Positions 41,063-48,239 of a stretch of 64,000 bases of DNA are shown here, in pieces. The notes below the pieces were generated by a model that was not told the DNA's origin, ran no database searches, and saw only the letters and a program-made list of their open reading frames with translations. A program made the translations under genes and the position numbers. Numbering within the stretch: the stretch's first letter is position 1; each line of letters begins with the position of its first letter. The stretch lies in NCBI GenBank assembly GCA_039024915.1, contig JBCCPK010000005.1, forward strand, positions 326,636-390,635. Reading direction: 5' to 3'. Source of the DNA: Pseudomonadota bacterium. GTDB taxonomy: Bacteria; Pseudomonadota; Alphaproteobacteria; Rhizobiales; MH13.

Positions 41063-41917
41063 TTACAGGCTCTTGGGCGCCTTCAGCTTGCGTTTGGTTG
41101 CATGCTTGACCGGCGCGGGCGCGCCATCAAGCATGCGGCCGTGCATGTAGTTGCGCTGCCAGCCCTGTTTCATGGCTTCCGGTTCCCGAGCGTGCAGCTT
41201 GGCATTGAAATCGGCCCGCGCTTCGGACCAGCCCTCGTATTCCGCGCGCAAATGCGGATCGCTGTCGAGAGGCACCATCGTTGGCTCGATGGCCTCAAGC
41301 GCGTGATGCGGCGTAGGGGTCACGAAACAGTAGACGTCGCCCTCGTTAAAGGTGACGATTCCGGGCCGCGTGAATTTCCAGTTCATCGTGAAAGGAAACG
41401 GTAGCCAATCGGTTTCGATGAGCCCGTCGAGCGCCGCGATACCATCTTTCAAGGTGTTTGGCGCGCCTCGCGCCCACAAACCCCAACCTTCTGACGTCCG
41501 CATAACATAGCCCGTATGGAAGGTCAGAACACCGGACCCAAAATGTGACCCTGCGAGCCGATCAACGCGCGGCTGCTCCTCCGGTTTCAGCGCTTCGACG
41601 CGCATATCGTCGATTTTATCACCGCCGTTCCAACTGACGCGCAGCCCTACGGGCACCGATACTTCCCAACCGGTGGCGTTGGCGATCGACAGCGGCAAGC
41701 ACCGATACGCAAAGCGGTCGGGCGTGTTGTCCATCCAGAGACGCGGCGCCCGTGCAGGTCGGATTTCAGGCGCATCGCTATGGATGCGGTAAAAGGTCAA
41801 TCCGCAGGGCGCAGTCCCGCTGGACGCAGGCAAAGGAAAATCTTCACTGCGCATGGTGCGGGCCGTTTCCCCGACTGGCGTGTTGGCGTGAGCGGGGCAG
41901 GTGTCGGGTTTATTCAT
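41063..41917 (-). CDS. DUF6065 family protein
   Basis: A protein of about 284 residues with LTFYRIHSDAPEIRPARAPR, the repeated hydrophobic/tryptophan segments GWEVSVPVGLRVSWNGG and WGLWARGAPNTLKDGI, and a basic C-terminus (KHATKRKLKAPKSL). I associate this pattern with DUF6065, of unknown function. The start at MNKPDTCPAHANTP is preferred to a longer frame. It faces the tRNA-Arg gene carrying the mobile element. Confidence 0.65.
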   Translation of the reverse strand: MNKPDTCPAHANTPVGETARTMRSEDFPLPASSGTAPCGLTFYRIHSDAPEIRPARAPRLWMDNTPDRFAYRCLPLSIANATGWEVSVPVGLRVSWNGGDKIDDMRVEALKPEEQPRVDRLAGSHFGSGVLTFHTGYVMRTSEGWGLWARGAPNTLKDGIAALDGLIETDWLPFPFTMNWKFTRPGIVTFNEGDVYCFVTPTPHHALEAIEPTMVPLDSDPHLRAEYEGWSEARADFNAKLHAREPEAMKQGWQRNYMHGRMLDGAPAPVKHATKRKLKAPKSL

Positions 41918-42141
41918 CACCAAAGCTGTCTGTGTGAGAGCGCTTACGATGCGGCCGGGCCCGCAAGGTGCTTTCAAAGAGAATCACAACCGAAACAATG
42001 GTGGCGCGGCTGCCAAAGGCCGTCAATTGCCCGCTGCAAGCAGCGGTCGTCGGACGGACCTCACAACGGTTCAGATCGCGCAGGTTGGCCGCTGATACGC
42101 CATTGAACGGCAACCTTAACTCCGCTACACCACCTTGGCTC

Positions 42142-42218
<77 letters not shown>

Positions 42219-42264
42219 ATGATTTCAATAACTTGGATGCTTTCCAGCGGACGCGAGGCTATTC

Positions 42265-42285
42265 TTGTCCGCAGAATGTCCGCGC
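42265..42285. repeat. Left terminal 21-bp repeat, probable integrase/Xis arm site
   Basis: The block starting TTGTCCGCAGAATGTCCGCG recurs at 53426-53446 with one mismatch (A/T at position 12). It contains two TGTCCGC direct repeats. Lying just inside each att site, these are likely arm-type recombinase sites. Confidence 0.65.
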
Positions 42286-42318
42286 TACGCCCATTCTCGC
42301 TGGGTGTGGGGTGGCGTA

Positions 42319-43062
42319 ATGCTTTCGGAAATCAACACCCTTGCTGCGCACATGATGCTTGGCTTGCACCCCGAACTGAGTGCTGCTGACAAGCGGGTCG
42401 GCATTGCAATCATTGAGCACTTCAACCGGAAAGACGGTCGGTGCAATCCCAGTATCGCGCGGCTGTCAAAGCTCTTGGATCTGCCGGACAAGACGGTCCG
42501 CCGCGCCACGGCGAAGCTCCACAGCCTGAAGCTGATCTTGAAAGTCAGCCATGGAGGGCGATCTGGGACCGCTAGATATATCCCGCAATGGGATGTTTTC
42601 GCGTCTCTGAAGGCGGACTGGGAAGCGAAGTTTAGCAGCAAACCAGCTCGTACTGACCGGACAAAATTGACCGGTACAACCGGACAAGAATGTCCGAAAC
42701 AACCGGACAAAAATGTCCGACAAACCCAGAGAACTAACCCAAAGAAAGAACCCAAGCCCACGAATGTGGAGAAACGGGCGCGACCCCGCATACGCCAAGC
42801 CCAAGGTCACTTCCTTCTTCCTGTCGATGGAGGTCTCTCGATCAGGCGGGAACAGCAAGCAAGCAATCAAGCCCTGAAGCGCGTCGATGCTTACCTTCAG
42901 CGCATAGCTGGCGCTTATGAGGCTTTCGCAATGCTGCCGACACAGGACCAACAAAGTGCTTACGACGCTGAGCGCCATAAGTCTGGTGAAGGATGTGCCT
43001 TGGCTTTGCGCCTCATCCAAGAGCAGCCTCACAACCAGGCAATCGCGGTGGCTTCGAGATGA
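42319..43062 (+). CDS. Winged-helix replication-initiator-like protein
   Basis: A 247-residue protein whose N-terminal half (about 1-90) looks like a helix-turn-helix 36/replication-initiator winged helix: LSAADKRVGIAIIEHFNRKD, NPSIARLSKLLDLPDKTVRR, LHSLKLILKVSHGG. The middle is hydrophilic, and its DNA (42657-42719) carries three 23-bp iterons. The C-terminal third is helical with unclear function. By analogy to lambda O, where origin iterons lie inside the initiator gene, this is probably the element's replication initiator. I chose MLSEINTLAAHM because the longer frame overlaps the arm repeat. It overlaps the next gene by ATGA. Confidence 0.65.
   Translation: MLSEINTLAAHMMLGLHPELSAADKRVGIAIIEHFNRKDGRCNPSIARLSKLLDLPDKTVRRATAKLHSLKLILKVSHGGRSGTARYIPQWDVFASLKADWEAKFSSKPARTDRTKLTGTTGQECPKQPDKNVRQTQRTNPKKEPKPTNVEKRARPRIRQAQGHFLLPVDGGLSIRREQQASNQALKRVDAYLQRIAGAYEAFAMLPTQDQQSAYDAERHKSGEGCALALRLIQEQPHNQAIAVASR
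42657..42719. repeat. Three palindromic iterons, 23-bp period, inside the initiator-like gene
   Basis: Copies start at 42657, 42680 and 42703. The second and third read CCGGACAAGAATGTCCG and CCGGACAAAAATGTCCG, each a dyad CGGACA-N4-TGTCCG; the first is a degenerate version (CCGGACAAAATTGACCGG). The 23-bp period is not a multiple of three, so the repetition is at DNA level and not a protein repeat. Probable replication origin of the element. Confidence 0.75.
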
Positions 43063-43274
43063 GAACTTCATCGACCGTTTTACCGCTACCCGAACGGCAA
43101 CGAGCGTTGTCTCGGGTAACCAGGGCCGACGCCTGCGCGCTCAAGCAATCACTCATTGCCATCGCTGACCGTTTGGCACGGCTTCGCCCAAGCCATTCGA
43201 ACCCGGAAGCATTTCACGAAGAGAAGTCCGAGCTTGTCTATGAGCTGATGGACGCAGCGAGGCGGCTACCATGA
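43059..43274 (+). CDS. Small protein of unknown function (71 aa)
   Basis: Starts in the ATGA overlap with the initiator-like gene, so it is translationally coupled. The protein is helical: ACALKQSLIAIADRLARLRP followed by KSELVYELMDAARRLP. No family was recognised. Its position between the initiator and terminase genes suggests an accessory replication or packaging role, but this is only context. Confidence 0.6.
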   Translation: MRTSSTVLPLPERQRALSRVTRADACALKQSLIAIADRLARLRPSHSNPEAFHEEKSELVYELMDAARRLP

Positions 43275-43350
43275 TCAGGGACTTTGGGTCCTTCCGCACG
43301 CCTGCCATGCGGGTAATTCGCGCCCCTACGGTTTGTTAGCGGGGGCGAAA

Positions 43351-43866
43351 ATGGACGCTAAACTTTTTGACGAAAGCATCGACTGCGGAACCGCCGAAAC
43401 CCTTTCTAAGCGCGGGTTTGCCGAGCAGTTGGGGATCTCAGCGACACGGGTTTCACAGATGATTGCTGATGGGCTTCCAACCGAACCAAATGGCCGGATC
43501 AGCCTTGAACGCGGAAGGCAATGGTACGCTCAAAACGTCGATCCGAACCGCAAGAGGCTACTGGGATCCTCCGGCGATCAGATGCCCTACAAGTCGCAGC
43601 GTGCCGAGGCAGAGGCGAAGATAGCAAAGCTTAAAGCGGACCGGCTGGAAGGCACCTTGATTGATCGCCAGGCGGCCTTGCTGGCGATCGAAGCTCAAGC
43701 GCGGACCGAGCGTGATGCATGGATAGGATGGGTGAACCGCGTTGCACCGGAGATTGCCCGCGAGACGGATTCCGAACTCGCTGCCGTTGTCGGCATCTTG
43801 GGCAGGTTGGTTCGTGAACAGCTGGTGTCGATCGCAAATCTGTCGAAGGTGGTGACCGATGAGTGA
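43351..43866 (+). CDS. Phage terminase small subunit (Nu1-like)
   Basis: A 171-residue protein. The N-terminal helix-turn-helix (TLSKRGFAEQLGISATRVSQ, then DGLPTEPNGRISLERGRQW) matches the DNA-binding domain of lambda Nu1-type small terminases. A coiled-coil-like segment (QRAEAEAKIAKLKADRLEG) follows. It recognises the packaging site and recruits the large subunit. ATG 43351 was chosen with a purine-rich GGGGGCGAAA ahead. It overlaps the large-subunit gene by 8 bp. Confidence 0.8.
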   Translation: MDAKLFDESIDCGTAETLSKRGFAEQLGISATRVSQMIADGLPTEPNGRISLERGRQWYAQNVDPNRKRLLGSSGDQMPYKSQRAEAEAKIAKLKADRLEGTLIDRQAALLAIEAQARTERDAWIGWVNRVAPEIARETDSELAAVVGILGRLVREQLVSIANLSKVVTDE

Positions 43867-45748
43867 TCTCGCATTGCGGACAGAGCAGCTGGTGCGCGAG
43901 GCGAGGCTGCGAGGCCTTCGACCAGAACCACAAATGACCGTGTCTGAATGGTCGGATCGCAATCGTTTGCTCCCCGCATCAAATGCAGAACCCAGGCCAT
44001 GGCGAACCGATCGTGTGCCCTACCTTCGCGAAATCATGGACGCGGCATCTACCGGCTCGCGGATTGAGCGAATTGCTTTTATGAAAGGCGCCCAAATCGG
44101 CGCAACCGAGGCTGGTTTGAACGCCATCGGTTATTGGATCGACCATGCGCCTGGCTTGATCCTCGGCGTCTGGCCATCGATCGATATGGTACGGCGGAAC
44201 TCGAAAACCCGCATTGATCCATTGATCGAAGATACGCCAGCGATCAGCGGAAAGATTGCACCGCCGCGATCGAGAGACAGCGGAAACACTGTTGCGCTGA
44301 AAGAGTTTCCCGGGGGTGCCTTGATTCTTACCGGCGCCAACTCTGCCACAGGACTTCGATCAACGGCAGCGCGGTATCTCCTGCTCGATGAGGTGGATGC
44401 CTTCCCTCATGACGTCGGCGACGAAGGCGACCCTGTGGCTTTGGCCATACAGCGCACCGTTACGTTTGCCGGCAGGCGGAAGATCCTCATGATCTCGACA
44501 CCAACCATTGCAGGCGTCAGCCGTATTGAGAAAGCCTACCTTGAGAGTGATCAGAGGCGCTTCTATGTCCCGTGTCCCCAATGTGGAACGCACCAAACGC
44601 TGAAATGGTCGGGCGTGGCATGGCCAGAAGGACAGCCCTCAAAGGCCCACTACGTTTGCCAGAACGGTTGCGTCATTGAGGAACGGGACAAACCTGAAAT
44701 GCTGCGCCGTGGCGAATGGCGCGCGACGGCGGAGGGTGATGGCCGAACAGCGGGTTTCCATCTTTCAGCGCTTTACAGTCCCTTTGAGCCTTGGTCTGAG
44801 ATTGCCGCTGACTTCCTCGCATCTAAGCGAGATCCAGAGCGGCTGAAAACTTGGACCAACCTCAAGCTAGGCGAAGCATTTGAGGATCGCGATACAGCTC
44901 CTTTATCAGCGGAATCGATCGCATTGCGGGCAGAAGAGCCGGATACGCCTTGGTTCGATTTGCTGCCTGATGGTGTTGCGCTCATCACGGCTGGCGTGGA
45001 CGTGCAGGATGATCGGTTGGAACTCGAGGTCGTGGGTTGGGGTATAGGCGAAGAAAGCTGGTCACTAGACTACCAGATTATCGCTGGCGATACCTCAAAA
45101 CCTGGTGTTTGGGATGCGCTTGACCGGCATCTGTTACGGCGGTTCCGCCACCTGCGAGATGTGCCAGAATTGCCGATAGCCGCAACGGCAATCGATAGTG
45201 GAGGGCACCGAACAGGCGAGGTGATGTCGTTCTCAGCTGCGCGTCTCAACCGACGTGTGTGGGCGATTAAGGGCCGCGGCGGCTCTGGTGTTCCGCCATG
45301 GCCGCGCCGTCCTCCAAAAGCACGCAGGGCGTCGGTTGCGCCAATCCATATCGTTGGAGTGGACAACTTAAAGCACACCCTCATGGGACGCCTTAGGATG
45401 GAGGAAGGTGTCGGGCCGGGCGTCGTTCATGTGCCAGTCACAAGAGATCATGACTGGTTCGCTGGTCTGGTCGCAGAGCGAGCGGTGCGCAAGTACGTCA
45501 AGGGTGTGGCGCGCCTTGAGTGGATCCATGATCGGGGGGTGAGAAACGAGCCCTTAGACTGTCGCGTGTACGCCATGGCAGCGCTAGCTGGCTTGCGTGC
45601 GCATGGCGCAGACTTGAGATTGCTTTGCGAACAGATTTCCGGAAAGAAACTCAGACTTCCGTCCGATAGCGACAGAACTTCAGCGCCAGCAAACTCTCAA
45701 AGAACAAGGAATCGTGTACCCTCGCGGTGGATGACCGATAAGAGCTGA
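43859..45748 (+). CDS. Phage terminase large subunit, GpA family
   Basis: A 629-residue GpA-type large terminase. The ATPase has a Walker-A-like FMKGAQIGATEAGLNA and Walker B RYLLLDEVDAFPHD. A zinc-binding knuckle CPQCG...CQNGC follows. The C-terminal nuclease domain has ITAGVDVQDDRLELEVVGWG. It cuts and pumps DNA into a procapsid. The intact gene implies the element packages its own DNA rather than relying on a helper terminase. An 8-bp overlap with the small subunit gene suggests coupling. Confidence 0.93.
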   Translation: MSDLALRTEQLVREARLRGLRPEPQMTVSEWSDRNRLLPASNAEPRPWRTDRVPYLREIMDAASTGSRIERIAFMKGAQIGATEAGLNAIGYWIDHAPGLILGVWPSIDMVRRNSKTRIDPLIEDTPAISGKIAPPRSRDSGNTVALKEFPGGALILTGANSATGLRSTAARYLLLDEVDAFPHDVGDEGDPVALAIQRTVTFAGRRKILMISTPTIAGVSRIEKAYLESDQRRFYVPCPQCGTHQTLKWSGVAWPEGQPSKAHYVCQNGCVIEERDKPEMLRRGEWRATAEGDGRTAGFHLSALYSPFEPWSEIAADFLASKRDPERLKTWTNLKLGEAFEDRDTAPLSAESIALRAEEPDTPWFDLLPDGVALITAGVDVQDDRLELEVVGWGIGEESWSLDYQIIAGDTSKPGVWDALDRHLLRRFRHLRDVPELPIAATAIDSGGHRTGEVMSFSAARLNRRVWAIKGRGGSGVPPWPRRPPKARRASVAPIHIVGVDNLKHTLMGRLRMEEGVGPGVVHVPVTRDHDWFAGLVAERAVRKYVKGVARLEWIHDRGVRNEPLDCRVYAMAALAGLRAHGADLRLLCEQISGKKLRLPSDSDRTSAPANSQRTRNRVPSRWMTDKS

Positions 45749-45756
45749 GCAGAGAT

Positions 45757-46482
45757 TTGTATTTCCTGTACATTGATGATTCCACAGATCGCCCAACAAA
45801 CGTTTTTTCAGCGCTACTTGTTCCACATGACAAATGGAATGAAGCTTTCGCCTACATAAAGCTGTGGCGGGGTCACCTCCGGGATACTCATCGAATCCCT
45901 TTATATGCGGAGCTCCACGCAACCGAGTTTCTAAGCGGGCGCGGATCCCGCGGGGTGCTTGGACATCTGTCTCGTCGGATACGTTCGCAGATTTTTCACA
46001 AGCACTTTGAGGTGGTCGAGCACATGAAGACCAAATTCGGTGTTCGGATGATCAACGTCTGCAACGATGATGATGATCAGTTTCGTGCGTTTGAACGAAT
46101 GCTGAACCGCGTTAACCGCACGATGCAGAGTTGGAATAGCTACGCCTACCTGATCTGCGATGAGGGAAAAGAGCTTCAATACACGCGCATGGTTCGGCGC
46201 ATGCGGGTCCATAATTATATTCCAAGCGATCGCGGCGTTTGGGATTCCGGTCTCGCAACAAAGAACATCCCTATTGACCGCATCATTGAAGACCCGAGGT
46301 TCAAATCCTCCGTTGGAAGCTATTTTATTCAGCTTAGTGACTTCAACGCGCACGGCTTGTTGCGAATGCACAAGCCAACACCACGCGCCAGACAGTTTCG
46401 CTATCACCGCTCGTTCAATCAGCTTGAAAATGTATTGGTAAAAGAATGCAATCGACGTGATCCCAAAGGGATCATCAGATGA
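45757..46482 (+). CDS. DUF3800 domain protein, cargo gene (TTG start)
   Basis: A 241-residue DUF3800-like protein: N-terminal YFLYIDDSTDRP, central LICDEGKELQYTR and C-terminal SYFIQLSDFNAHGLLRM. These acidic motifs suggest a nuclease-like RNase-H-type fold, but no activity is established for the family. The start seems to be TTG at 45757, because the DD motif lies six residues in and no ATG precedes it. It looks less GC-rich than its neighbours, sits between the terminase and regulator, and is followed by a hairpin, like phage 'moron' or defence cargo. Confidence 0.75.
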   Translation: MYFLYIDDSTDRPTNVFSALLVPHDKWNEAFAYIKLWRGHLRDTHRIPLYAELHATEFLSGRGSRGVLGHLSRRIRSQIFHKHFEVVEHMKTKFGVRMINVCNDDDDQFRAFERMLNRVNRTMQSWNSYAYLICDEGKELQYTRMVRRMRVHNYIPSDRGVWDSGLATKNIPIDRIIEDPRFKSSVGSYFIQLSDFNAHGLLRMHKPTPRARQFRYHRSFNQLENVLVKECNRRDPKGIIR

Positions 46483-46484
46483 CG

Positions 46485-46509
46485 AGGGGCGGGGTGATAC
46501 CCCGCCCCT
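46485..46509 (+). terminator. Strong hairpin after the DUF3800 gene, weak T-tract
   Basis: An 11-bp perfect stem AGGGGCGGGGT/ACCCCGCCCCT with a 3-nt loop starts 3 bp after the stop. Only TT follows, so termination may be partial. Confidence 0.55.
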
Positions 46510-46618
46510 TAAGCAGGACCTACCCTGGCTCATACCACCAGCTCAGTCTAGCAATGAAACAATAGCGAAATTGAAGAAAAAATTCAAGTGAATCATGATC
46601 TTAAAGAGCTTTGCAAAG

Positions 46619-46876
46619 CTAAGTGATTGATCTTGATTCGCTTTTGCCTTCCGGTTGGGAAAACCGAACTCCGGCCCCACCACCATTCTCCGCAATGAAA
46701 CGAATGCCTGCTTCTTCGAGCGCATTTCTCAGTGCGCCCATTGTGGCTGCGTCGCCGGCGTATCGCCCGGTTTCAATGTTTGAGATCGTGTTTCGATGCA
46801 CCCCAGCCTTTTTGGCGAGAGCTTCAAGGGTGAGACGTAGCGCGCCTCTCGCCATCCTTAGTTGTGCAGGGTTCAC
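46619..46876 (-). CDS. XRE-family repressor of the element
   Basis: An 85-residue single-domain helix-turn-helix protein (LEALAKKAGVHRNTISNIETGRYAG). It is the only minus-strand gene of the element, divergent from the gene at 46948 across a control region with three TTGTG-type operator copies. It is a cI-like candidate controlling lytic or satellite genes. It starts at GTG 46876, preceded by AAAGG. It has no protease-sensitive C-terminal domain, so induction by RecA self-cleavage is unlikely; de-repression by a helper protein would be the PICI-like alternative. Confidence 0.82.
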   Translation of the reverse strand: MNPAQLRMARGALRLTLEALAKKAGVHRNTISNIETGRYAGDAATMGALRNALEEAGIRFIAENGGGAGVRFSQPEGKSESRSIT

Positions 46877-46935
46877 AGGTCACCTTTGTTGTGATAATTT
46901 CACAAGTGCAAAAATCACCTGTGACAATAGCACAA
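46862..46935. promoter_or_regulatory. Three operator copies in the repressor control region
   Basis: Centre copy TTGTGATAATTTCACAA (46889-46905) is a perfect dyad. Related copies are TTGTGCAGGGTTCACAG (46862-46878), overlapping the repressor start, and CTGTGACAATAGCACAA (46919-46935), next to the AAGGAGG of the divergent gene. Centre-to-centre spacing is 27 and 30 bp. The layout resembles a lambda-like operator region. Confidence 0.7.
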
Positions 46936-46947
46936 GGAGGCCTAACA

Positions 46948-47490
46948 ATGAATTGCCACGTGAACCCGGACGCTTTGACCCATGATCTTTCCGACGATCT
47001 GCCGACGGAGGATGCGAACTGCCCAAGCGCCGCGATAGCGGAAGAGATCCTGCTGCTCGAGGACTGCCTGGACGGCTTATCCGAGGCTCGCCTTGCTAAA
47101 TCATGCAATCTGGCGTGGTTGGATTCGGCCGAGAGGCACATCTACGACAAGTTGGATGCAAGACGATTGCAGCTATCGTTCTCTCACCCAACATCCCTAC
47201 GCGGTGCTATCGCGTGTCTGGATCAGGCCTATCGCTTCACTGAGAGCGCTCAGTCTACTGAGGAACCCAGCATGGCCGACGAACGTGCAAGCAAACGTTG
47301 TCATTTTGCGGCTGTCCGTTTTTTGAGTCAGGTGCCCGGTTCAGTCGTCCACAAAGACACGCTCCGGCTCGATCCATTCCGATATTTGGACTTAGCGGAG
47401 AGCGCTGCCGACATCGTTGCGCTCATTGAGCGCGAGGTCCCTGTGAAACGAGTCGAGATCCACGGACCAGTTTTGGCGGCCTGCGACTGA
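46948..47490 (+). CDS. Uncharacterised protein of the element (180 aa)
   Basis: Starts at MNCHVNPDALTHDLSDD after a strong AAGGAGG (46934-46940). The protein is acidic in its first third and has helical segments (AIAEEILLLEDCLDGLSEARL, LAESAADIVALIEREVPVKR). No family recognised. As the first gene divergent from the repressor, it is likely an early regulated gene. Confidence 0.65.
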   Translation: MNCHVNPDALTHDLSDDLPTEDANCPSAAIAEEILLLEDCLDGLSEARLAKSCNLAWLDSAERHIYDKLDARRLQLSFSHPTSLRGAIACLDQAYRFTESAQSTEEPSMADERASKRCHFAAVRFLSQVPGSVVHKDTLRLDPFRYLDLAESAADIVALIEREVPVKRVEIHGPVLAACD

Positions 47491-47645
47491 TGAATTCGTT
47501 GCATTTTTGAAGTGCGATGAGCCTTGGAATTCAAAGCCAGTTTAGCAGCGTTGTGAATTATTGCGATACAGGCGTAACGCTAAGATTGACTTCGGAGCGA
47601 TACGTCTGTATCGGTAGCTGAACATTCACCGTCATAAGCGTCCCA

Positions 47646-48239
47646 ATGGCAAAACATTCAAAATACGATGCGTCTGTTCTCTGTGCCGTTGCTGGTATCA
47701 AGCCCGTAACTTGGAGGGCGTGGCGCAACCGCCATGGGTTCATGGCGGACGCGGAGGTCAGGGACGGTGCCACCGCACAAGGCCAACGCTCTCTGTATAC
47801 CGCCAAGGAGATCATGGTCGCCCGGATGGCCGTCGACCTTACAACCATGGGCATACCGGCGGCCGATGCCATTTGGTTTGCGGATTCACACGGCCATTTC
47901 TTCTTCGAAAATTGGCTCGACTGGTGTCAATCAGAAGAGAGTGGTGGAGGCTCCAACGCCGACAAACGTCCGACGACTGTAGTCGCCGTACGGTTCGGTC
48001 ATGGCGAGAAGCCGATGATGAGCATGCACTTTGCAGAAGATGCGATTGGACACCTGTTCAATACCGACAATAGGCCGGCTGCCGTCATCTACATCCCAAT
48101 CATCGCACAAGAGGTATTCGCAGCTCTCAAAGAGCTGGGATGGCCATCGATAGCCACGGCTGAAGATGCAAAAGCGATCATGCTTGATGCGCTTGTGAAG
48201 GGCCTGCGTGGCGAAGGCGAGGGCCCTGAAGATGCTTGA
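47646..48239 (+). CDS. MerR-like helix-turn-helix protein of the element (197 aa)
   Basis: The N-terminal part ('VLCAVAGIKPVTWRAWRNRHG', then GQRSLYTAKEIMVARMAVDL and TTMGIPAADAIWFAD) resembles a MerR-type winged helix. The remainder (ESGGGSNADKRPTTVVAVRF onward) is of unknown function. It could regulate the following structural genes. Its stop overlaps the start of the portal gene by 8 bp. Seen in similar phage contexts, but I cannot name a family. Confidence 0.55.
   Translation: MAKHSKYDASVLCAVAGIKPVTWRAWRNRHGFMADAEVRDGATAQGQRSLYTAKEIMVARMAVDLTTMGIPAADAIWFADSHGHFFFENWLDWCQSEESGGGSNADKRPTTVVAVRFGHGEKPMMSMHFAEDAIGHLFNTDNRPAAVIYIPIIAQEVFAALKELGWPSIATAEDAKAIMLDALVKGLRGEGEGPEDA

Noticed and set aside
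42657..42719. CRISPR array
   Set aside because: The three units have a 23-bp period with 6-bp gaps and are palindromic iterons; there are no spacers or cas genes.
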